From assembly GCA_964405775.1 (NCBI GenBank), contig CAYOPG010000041.1, forward strand, positions 1 through 19,491: a stretch of 19,491 nucleotides of DNA. The letters run 5' to 3'. Under the pieces are notes generated by a model, which saw nothing but the letters and a program-made list of their open reading frames with translations, did not search any database and had not been told where the DNA came from. A program made the translations under genes and the position numbers. Positions 15,039 to 19,491 of the stretch are shown here, piece by piece; the first letter of the stretch is position 1, and each line of letters opens with the position of its first letter. This DNA comes from JAAZFF01 sp964405775. GTDB taxonomy: Bacteria; Verrucomicrobiota; Kiritimatiellia; RFP12; UBA3636.

Positions 15039-17174
15039 TTACGGCTGTTCCAGAGAGGTGTCTTTCAGTTCCATTGAGACACCGGTCTCCGACAGTTCGG
15101 CTGTCTTGAGCTTGAGCATTTGCGAAAGCTTGGCAACGATTCCGTAATAGACAAGATCGTCCCTGACGATGATGTTCACTTTTAGCGCTACTTTTGAGCC
15201 TTTCGAAGTGTACCCACCCGTTTCCTCAAGAAGTGCCTTGACCGCGCGCTCTAAAGTCTTTTCATACTCGCGTCTATATCTCTCCGGAGATTGCGGACAC
15301 TCGAGAGAGGCCTTCTCAACGTCACCGGAATAAAACACTAGAGAGATGTCTGATTTCTTCAGGTCAAACACAAACCTGCAGTCCAGCTCAACCAACTCGG
15401 GCTCTTCCGGAGGTGCGGGATCCTGCGCATCTTCCGGGATTACTTCTTCAGGAGGCATTTCCTCGGGAGGCTTTACAGGGGGTGCCTCTTTCTCCTGACG
15501 CTCTTTTTCAATTGATTCCATAAGCGACTTCACCTTGAGCATTATCTTTTCGTTTGTGCTGGGGAAGAGCTCCACATGCTGCCTGTCCGCATTAGGAGGC
15601 CTATACGCGTCGGCATCGCCCCAAAGAACCGTGCCACGTTCCTCCGTCCAAACCTTAGTCACCTTTTCGGAATATAGCCCTGTGGCGCCTTCCAGATCTG
15701 GAAGCTTTTTCTCGGCGGCGATCAACTCCTTCATTTCGCCAAACACTTCATCGACGATGGCATGCTGGCGCGATTGCGCCATACGCCCGCGGTCGAACAG
15801 CGCCGCGATTCCGTCATCGAGTTTTTTCTCAGTCTCTTCCATGAGCGGTTGCTCTTTTGCCGTTTTGGCAAACGGTTCCAGCTCTGCAAGGCTGCGCCAT
15901 TCTTTGATGGCCTTGCGGTAGTCCGTCTGGGCATATGCTGTGTCTACCAGTCCGCCTGATGGGAACCACGTTTCCGCTTTGATTCCAGCGAAGTGTTTAG
16001 TCATCTGGCGGTCGGCGCATTCATCACGGACTGTTCTTACCTCTGGCAGCAGAACGTTTCTGACCCGCTTCTCTATCGCCGTCTTTATCTGACCTTCACC
16101 AACTGCTTTTTCCGCGAATGCTCTGAACGCGGCGCGCTCATCCTCCGGTATGAGGGATTCGCTTCTAGTCAGGGCTTCTTCACCTAGTCTTCGCTCAAGC
16201 GTCGGGGCAAAGGTTTTCATTGAATCCTCGACGTTTTTGTGCGCTGCCGGATTCTCTTCGACTTCTTTTAGTATTTCTGCAATGTCGATCCTGACCTCGG
16301 TGTCTTCAACGACTCGAGCCATTTTACCTGCGGCGCGTGTCTCGGCCGTTTTAGGCACTGCGGCAACAATCGACGGGAATACTCCATAAGCCACCCGTCC
16401 TGCTTCCTTGTGGCGGGGTGCGGACTCTGCCACGAAAGCAGTGATGCCCGCTTCTAGCTCTTTGGCAATAACCCCGGGCGCCCATCCCCCCACGGGAAGG
16501 TTTTCCAGACGCACGCGTTGCTCAGCCCGCTGTGACTCGGCAGCCTCGAGCATTGGCTTTACGATATTGCCCGAGATGAACGCCATGTTCTCCTTGAACA
16601 CAGGCTTAGCCTGCGCCTGCGCAATACGGGCCGTCATGAGCTCTGTCAAATTCGCCAACGGCGTCTCTTCGAATTCCTTTTCCGTTGGCTGTATGCGCGC
16701 AACAAGCCGTTCCGACTGCTCTTTGCAGACGCGCGTCCTGGCCGCGCCGAACGCGTCTGGATAGGTCCGCTTGACCGTTTCGGCCAGCTTATCTGATGGC
16801 AGTTCGACCGCATCATCCAAAAAGTCTTTTCCAAACACTTCAACACGGCCCGCATCGCCTGCAAGTCGGTCCAGGTATTTAACCGCCTCTTCTCGGTAGC
16901 GGTTTGCGATGCCGTCGCTGAAATCCTTCTCGAGTTTGCCACGGGCTTCGTCTGGGTCTACGTATGGTCCGGGGTTGGATTCCATTGCGGTGAATAGCGA
17001 GCCGGAGTCAGGTTCGGCGGCCAGTATGTCAGTTTGCAGCTTTTCGAGTATAAGGCTTGCCGCCAGTTCGGCGGTGCTGCGGTCGAACTCCTCGACACCC
17101 GGCGCCGTGGCGGCGGTCGAGTTCAACAAGCAGGCTGTTACAAGAGCCGCAGAGATTGTTATAAAAGTTTTCAT
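15039..17174 (-). CDS. Exported large helical protein, probably envelope-associated (unknown family)
   Basis: I do not recognise this 711-residue protein. It starts with MKTFITISAALVTACLLNS, which is either a lipoprotein signal (lipobox VTAC, Cys15) or a signal peptidase I leader cut near ATA (22-24). Residues about 25-563 are charged and mostly helical, with no further membrane segment. A proline/glutamate-rich linker (about 564-594, with PPVKPPEEMPPEE) leads to a C-terminal alpha/beta domain (about 595-711) containing LDCRFVFDLKKSDISLVF and SKVALKVNIIVRDDLVYYG. Upstream of the ATG the sequence is A-rich without a Shine-Dalgarno. It lies 16 bp after the preceding gene and is probably co-transcribed and perhaps coupled. 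Its position suggests it is the periplasmic or outer-membrane-facing partner of the channel-like pair upstream. The gene call is strong, and the role is inferred from context. Confidence 0.85.
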   Translation of the reverse strand: MKTFITISAALVTACLLNSTAATAPGVEEFDRSTAELAASLILEKLQTDILAAEPDSGSLFTAMESNPGPYVDPDEARGKLEKDFSDGIANRYREEAVKYLDRLAGDAGRVEVFGKDFLDDAVELPSDKLAETVKRTYPDAFGAARTRVCKEQSERLVARIQPTEKEFEETPLANLTELMTARIAQAQAKPVFKENMAFISGNIVKPMLEAAESQRAEQRVRLENLPVGGWAPGVIAKELEAGITAFVAESAPRHKEAGRVAYGVFPSIVAAVPKTAETRAAGKMARVVEDTEVRIDIAEILKEVEENPAAHKNVEDSMKTFAPTLERRLGEEALTRSESLIPEDERAAFRAFAEKAVGEGQIKTAIEKRVRNVLLPEVRTVRDECADRQMTKHFAGIKAETWFPSGGLVDTAYAQTDYRKAIKEWRSLAELEPFAKTAKEQPLMEETEKKLDDGIAALFDRGRMAQSRQHAIVDEVFGEMKELIAAEKKLPDLEGATGLYSEKVTKVWTEERGTVLWGDADAYRPPNADRQHVELFPSTNEKIMLKVKSLMESIEKERQEKEAPPVKPPEEMPPEEVIPEDAQDPAPPEEPELVELDCRFVFDLKKSDISLVFYSGDVEKASLECPQSPERYRREYEKTLERAVKALLEETGGYTSKGSKVALKVNIIVRDDLVYYGIVAKLSQMLKLKTAELSETGVSMELKDTSLEQP
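15053..15089 (+). terminator. Candidate hairpin at the 3' end of the plus-strand operon
   Basis: GAGA+GGTGTCT (15053-15063) can pair with AGACACC (15077-15083) and TCTC (15086-15089), with two unpaired G residues (15084-15085). This gives an 11-bp stem with a bulge and a 13-nt loop, 22 nt after the stop codon of the last plus-strand gene. No U run follows, so it is not a classical intrinsic terminator. It could be a weak or factor-assisted terminator, or a 3'-end stabiliser. It lies inside the coding sequence of the convergent gene, so it could also be chance. Confidence 0.28.
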
Positions 17175-17190
17175 TTTTTGTTTTATGCTA

Positions 17191-17946
17191 TCACTCGGCC
17201 AACATAGGCGTGCCGGCCTCGTTGCTCAGGTATGCAAGCGAATAGCGGCGCAACGCCTGCGCCAGTTCCGTTGCGAGCAGGAGGCGTTTTGATTCGTCGG
17301 AGCGCTGGAATTCCTCAAGAAGTTCCGCCACGACGGGATCTTTGATCATGCCGGGGTTGAGTGTCCAGTAACGTTGCAGAAGCGAAGCGCTGAGGATCTG
17401 AACGCCTTCGACATTCTTGCGTAAGGTCGATACGCCAGAATCAATCCGCTCCCCGAGCCATATCCGGTTCTGGTGTTCTAGTTCTTCCTCCGGAATTTCC
17501 GCCACTTGCAGTACATTGGTCCACCAGTCTCGCCGCAAGGCAAGCATGTCGGAATAATCGTGGGCGGCGTTTGCGGAGCCGTTTGAAAAGGCGGCGCGCA
17601 AAGTGGGAGCCTGTGTCAGCTTGCCCTGATCGATATAGGCGGATGCGTCATAGTCTATCTTCCCCTCATCATCTATTGTGAGCAGCGTGTTCAGGCCATA
17701 GCGTACAGCGTAGTTGTTGTCAACCTTGTCGATGGCGGAGACGAGCTTCTGCTTCTGAAGCTCGAGGTACTGCTCGTCCTGCTCGCGCGTCGACTTTGTC
17801 TTGAACATGAAATATGCGATCATGAATATCATCATGATGGCATACGATATCTGCAGCATGAGCCCCTGAAGCTCGTCAACGCTCAGCGTCGTGGATCTGT
17901 CACGCCCGAGATACTTGCGCAGACGCTTTAAAGTGTTTTTTTGCAA
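17191..17946 (-). CDS. Single-pass membrane protein in the MotB/TolR/ExbD position
   Basis: This 251-residue protein has a short basic N-terminus (KRLRKYLGR), one membrane segment (about 28-48, LQISYAIMMIFMIAYFMF) and a helical, charged remainder that should be periplasmic. The layout and gene order, directly after a MotA/TolQ/ExbB-like gene, match the second stator subunit of those systems. However, the proton-carrying Asp expected early in the helix (MotB Asp32, TolR Asp23, ExbD Asp25) is not in the segment. Q32 is roughly where it would align, and the nearest acids are D24 and E25 just before it. No OmpA-like peptidoglycan-binding motif is seen. The start is TTG with GGAGG 5 nt upstream, and no ATG occurs before the membrane segment. 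The gap to the previous gene is 17 bp. Family membership is inferred from topology and neighbours. Confidence 0.85.
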   Translation of the reverse strand: MQKNTLKRLRKYLGRDRSTTLSVDELQGLMLQISYAIMMIFMIAYFMFKTKSTREQDEQYLELQKQKLVSAIDKVDNNYAVRYGLNTLLTIDDEGKIDYDASAYIDQGKLTQAPTLRAAFSNGSANAAHDYSDMLALRRDWWTNVLQVAEIPEEELEHQNRIWLGERIDSGVSTLRKNVEGVQILSASLLQRYWTLNPGMIKDPVVAELLEEFQRSDESKRLLLATELAQALRRYSLAYLSNEAGTPMLAE

Positions 17947-17951
17947 ACCCG

Positions 17952-17956
17952 CCTCC
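17952..17956 (-). promoter_or_regulatory. Strong Shine-Dalgarno fixing a TTG start
   Basis: GGAGG on the minus strand (plus-strand CCTCC) lies 5 nt before TTG at 17946-17944. It occupies the 17-bp gap after the stop codon of the channel-like gene. Because the first in-frame ATG falls inside the membrane segment, the TTG is the only sensible start. A consensus ribosome site paired with a weak start codon may tune subunit stoichiometry. Confidence 0.75.
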
Positions 17957-17963
17957 TAATTCC

Positions 17964-19229
17964 TCAGGCATTGAACGCCGACTTTATTTTCTCTACAAGC
18001 GTCTCCGCTTTCTCTGCGCGGCTGAGGTTCCCCTCTGCCTCGCGCAATGCGGCGGTTTTTTCGCCCTGCACCTTGGCAAGCTCTGAGGCTATACGGTCGC
18101 TTTCGGCCCGAAGGGCTTCGTGGCGTTTGTTGAACGACTCCTCCGTCGCTTTCATCTTCTCCACCAAGTCGTCAATCTGCTTGCGCAGCCCTTCGCTTTC
18201 GCCCTCCAACTCTGCCACCCTTCCACGAAGCACTCCCGAAGCGTTCCTCTCCGCGCTGATACCGCTTACGAGGGTCGCATTTTCAGCCGAGAGCTTCTCT
18301 GCGGCGGCGGCAAAATCCTCCTGTGTCGATTGAATTCCAGAGATGAGGCTTGTCAAAGAATTGAAAAGATCGGTGGTCTTAGCCATGTCGGCGTCGAGTT
18401 TTGCCTGACGTGCCTGAAACGCGGCTTCCATGCGCTCCTCGCGCGCCGCGAGTTGCCCGGAAGCCTTTTCCATATCTGCGATTAACGACTTGGCGGAGGC
18501 GGAGAGCTCCTGAGACAGAACTTCGCTGACGCTTTTGCCGACGCTCCCGAGTTCCTGCAACCCGGAGCGTGTGAGAATTATTGAATCGTTGAGCGCTGAG
18601 AGGTGGTTGCGGTTCCCGTCCCAGACATCGCGCAGACCTGCGGCGGATGTCGTAAGACTGTCGAGCACTTCCAAGATGTCCTCGTCCTCGTTCTCGTAAC
18701 CCTGCTGGTCGTTCAGGATGTCCAGAACAAGCGGGCGCAGTATGCCGTGTGCGAATATGAAAACCCACGCGACTGCCATCATTGTTGAGAATAACGCGGT
18801 GTGCAGGCACATCATCAGGTTCCCCATCGTGATTGTGTCCAACTGGAAAAACCCGATGATGATGATGCCCCAGAGCGTGCCTATCAGGCCCAGCGCGATG
18901 TTGAGCTGGTCGTAGCCTTTGAAGAAAGGGAATGTTTCCGAATCCTGCCGCTTGCCCGCAATGATTCTACCCAGTCCGAGCGTGATGAGGAAAAAGCCCA
19001 GAAACGGTATGAACGTGGTCACGCACGAGTAGTCAATCGCGCTCCAGTCTAGCCAGGGGATTATCCCGGGACAAGTTGGCGGGACTGCTACCGCATCTCC
19101 GCCGGCCTCCTTGAATGCACTCCACCATCTCGCCACGGCGGAAATGTTGTTAACAAAGGCCAGACCAGACAAAATCGTCAGACCAGCGAATATAAATGCG
19201 TGGGCATAGACCCGTGTTTTAGTTTTCAT
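17964..19229 (-). CDS. MotA/TolQ/ExbB-family channel protein with long C-terminal coiled coil
   Basis: This 421-residue inner-membrane protein has four predicted membrane segments (about 9-27, 69-91, 110-129 and 139-163). The third begins with LGLIGTLWGIIII, very close to the GLxGTVWGI signature of ExbB/TolQ. The fourth has MCLHTALFSTMMAVAW, as in the paired channel helix. Thr118 and Thr144 or Thr149 are candidates for the conserved channel threonines. An acidic segment (QGYENEDEDILE) follows, then a helical region to the C-terminus with coiled-coil character from about 225 to 415. ExbB and TolQ lack such a tail, whereas the Zorya protein ZorA has one. The ATG at 19229 (MKTKTRVY) is preferred. 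A GTG at 19253 would add eight residues, and neither start has a clear Shine-Dalgarno. It is the first gene of a three-gene operon. Confidence 0.85.
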   Translation of the reverse strand: MKTKTRVYAHAFIFAGLTILSGLAFVNNISAVARWWSAFKEAGGDAVAVPPTCPGIIPWLDWSAIDYSCVTTFIPFLGFFLITLGLGRIIAGKRQDSETFPFFKGYDQLNIALGLIGTLWGIIIIGFFQLDTITMGNLMMCLHTALFSTMMAVAWVFIFAHGILRPLVLDILNDQQGYENEDEDILEVLDSLTTSAAGLRDVWDGNRNHLSALNDSIILTRSGLQELGSVGKSVSEVLSQELSASAKSLIADMEKASGQLAAREERMEAAFQARQAKLDADMAKTTDLFNSLTSLISGIQSTQEDFAAAAEKLSAENATLVSGISAERNASGVLRGRVAELEGESEGLRKQIDDLVEKMKATEESFNKRHEALRAESDRIASELAKVQGEKTAALREAEGNLSRAEKAETLVEKIKSAFNA

Positions 19230-19491
19230 AGAGAAGCGCACACCAGACCGCACGTTTTTGTTTCGCGGGTTCGGGCCCTTTTATTTTCCTTGTTCGGTTC
19301 TAACCGGGCTTTGAAACTCCGTCTCCGCAGCCTCCTCAGCCCTCATTAATTGTTTCTTCCAAAAACTCCTGTAATTGTAAAACATCGCAGTTTTTAAATA
19401 AAGGAAAAACGTAATATAGTTCCTAGCCAAATTTCATTGAGCCGTTTGCGCTGTAAGCACTTTTTGTTTCATTTTGTCGCGATACTTAATC
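19230..19491. other. AT-rich upstream region of the minus-strand operon
   Basis: No long gene is visible here. On the minus strand, TACAAT (19379-19374) is a good -10 match but has only a poor -35 (TTTATT, 19402-19397, 17-bp spacer). TATATT (19418-19413) has no -35 partner at all. A 21-codon ORF (19346-19281) and an imperfect palindrome CGGTT-CT-AACCG (19295-19306) lie in the leader. The alternative GTG start of the channel-like gene is at 19253. The promoter therefore probably lies in this segment, but I cannot place it firmly. Confidence 0.45.
19281..19346 (-). CDS. Possible 21-codon leader ORF upstream of the channel-like gene
   Basis: ATG at 19346-19344 (minus strand) opens a frame that begins MRAEEAAETEF and stops at TAA 19283-19281. 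A GGAAG lies upstream but about 11 nt away, longer than usual. The frame is the same as that of the downstream gene, separated by the TAA and about 27 nt before the GTG at 19253. It could be a leader peptide or chance. I see no attenuator-like pairing that would support the first. Confidence 0.15.
   Translation of the reverse strand: MRAEEAAETEFQSPVRTEQGK

Noticed and set aside
15039..19229. Zorya-type anti-phage defence system
   Set aside because: The first gene has a ZorA-like layout, but the second lacks an OmpA-like domain and there is no ZorC, ZorD or ZorE. The third gene encodes an exported protein, so the context is an envelope complex.

Overview
The window looks like the chromosome of an uncultured or little-studied bacterium of the PVC group (Planctomycetes, Verrucomicrobia, Kiritimatiellota or Lentisphaerota). 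That is an inference from gene content: a MoxR ATPase, a DUF58 protein, BatA-type VWA membrane proteins, a large DUF4175-like protein and a secreted prenyltransferase/squalene-oxidase-repeat protein in one operon is a layout I associate with those phyla. No rRNA or universal marker is present, so the phylum is not proven. I see no tRNA, rRNA, CRISPR array, insertion sequence or integrase.

Layout. Positions 1-495 are an AT-rich upstream region with a candidate promoter, a GTATAC-TTTT-GTATAC element, a hairpin and a possible 34-codon ORF. Six plus-strand genes then run from 496 to 15031 with gaps of 40, 33 and 24 bp, a 14-bp overlap, and a 5- or 17-bp gap. They are: (1) an FHA domain fused to a MoxR AAA+ ATPase; (2) a DUF58 protein with an intact MIDAS; (3) a BatA-domain VWA membrane protein with a glutamine-amidotransferase-like domain; (4) a 1088-residue membrane protein whose VWA-like fold is split by a long helical insertion, again with an amidotransferase-like domain; (5) a 1743-residue membrane protein with DUF4175-like beta domains, a helical region of over 1000 residues that is mostly Ala/Glu/Lys, and a conserved-looking C-terminal module; (6) a secreted alpha/alpha-toroid protein. 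Three minus-strand genes converge on this operon from the right, and the two stop codons are 7 bp apart. In transcription order they are a MotA/TolQ/ExbB-family channel protein with a long cytoplasmic coiled coil (19229-17964), a single-pass membrane protein in the MotB/TolR/ExbD position (17946-17191, TTG start behind a strong Shine-Dalgarno), and a large exported helical protein (17174-15039). Positions 19254-19491 are the AT-rich upstream region of this second operon.

How it may work. MoxR ATPases remodel VWA-domain clients, and the FHA domain suggests that here this is tied to phosphothreonine signalling. The VWA and DUF4175-like proteins would form a membrane complex with large periplasmic parts. 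The most interesting reading is that the two convergent operons encode one envelope machine. The right-hand operon supplies a TolQ/ExbB-like motor and a TolR-like partner, while gene 5 carries a helical stalk with the composition of TolA domain II but several times longer. This link is a hypothesis from adjacency and composition.
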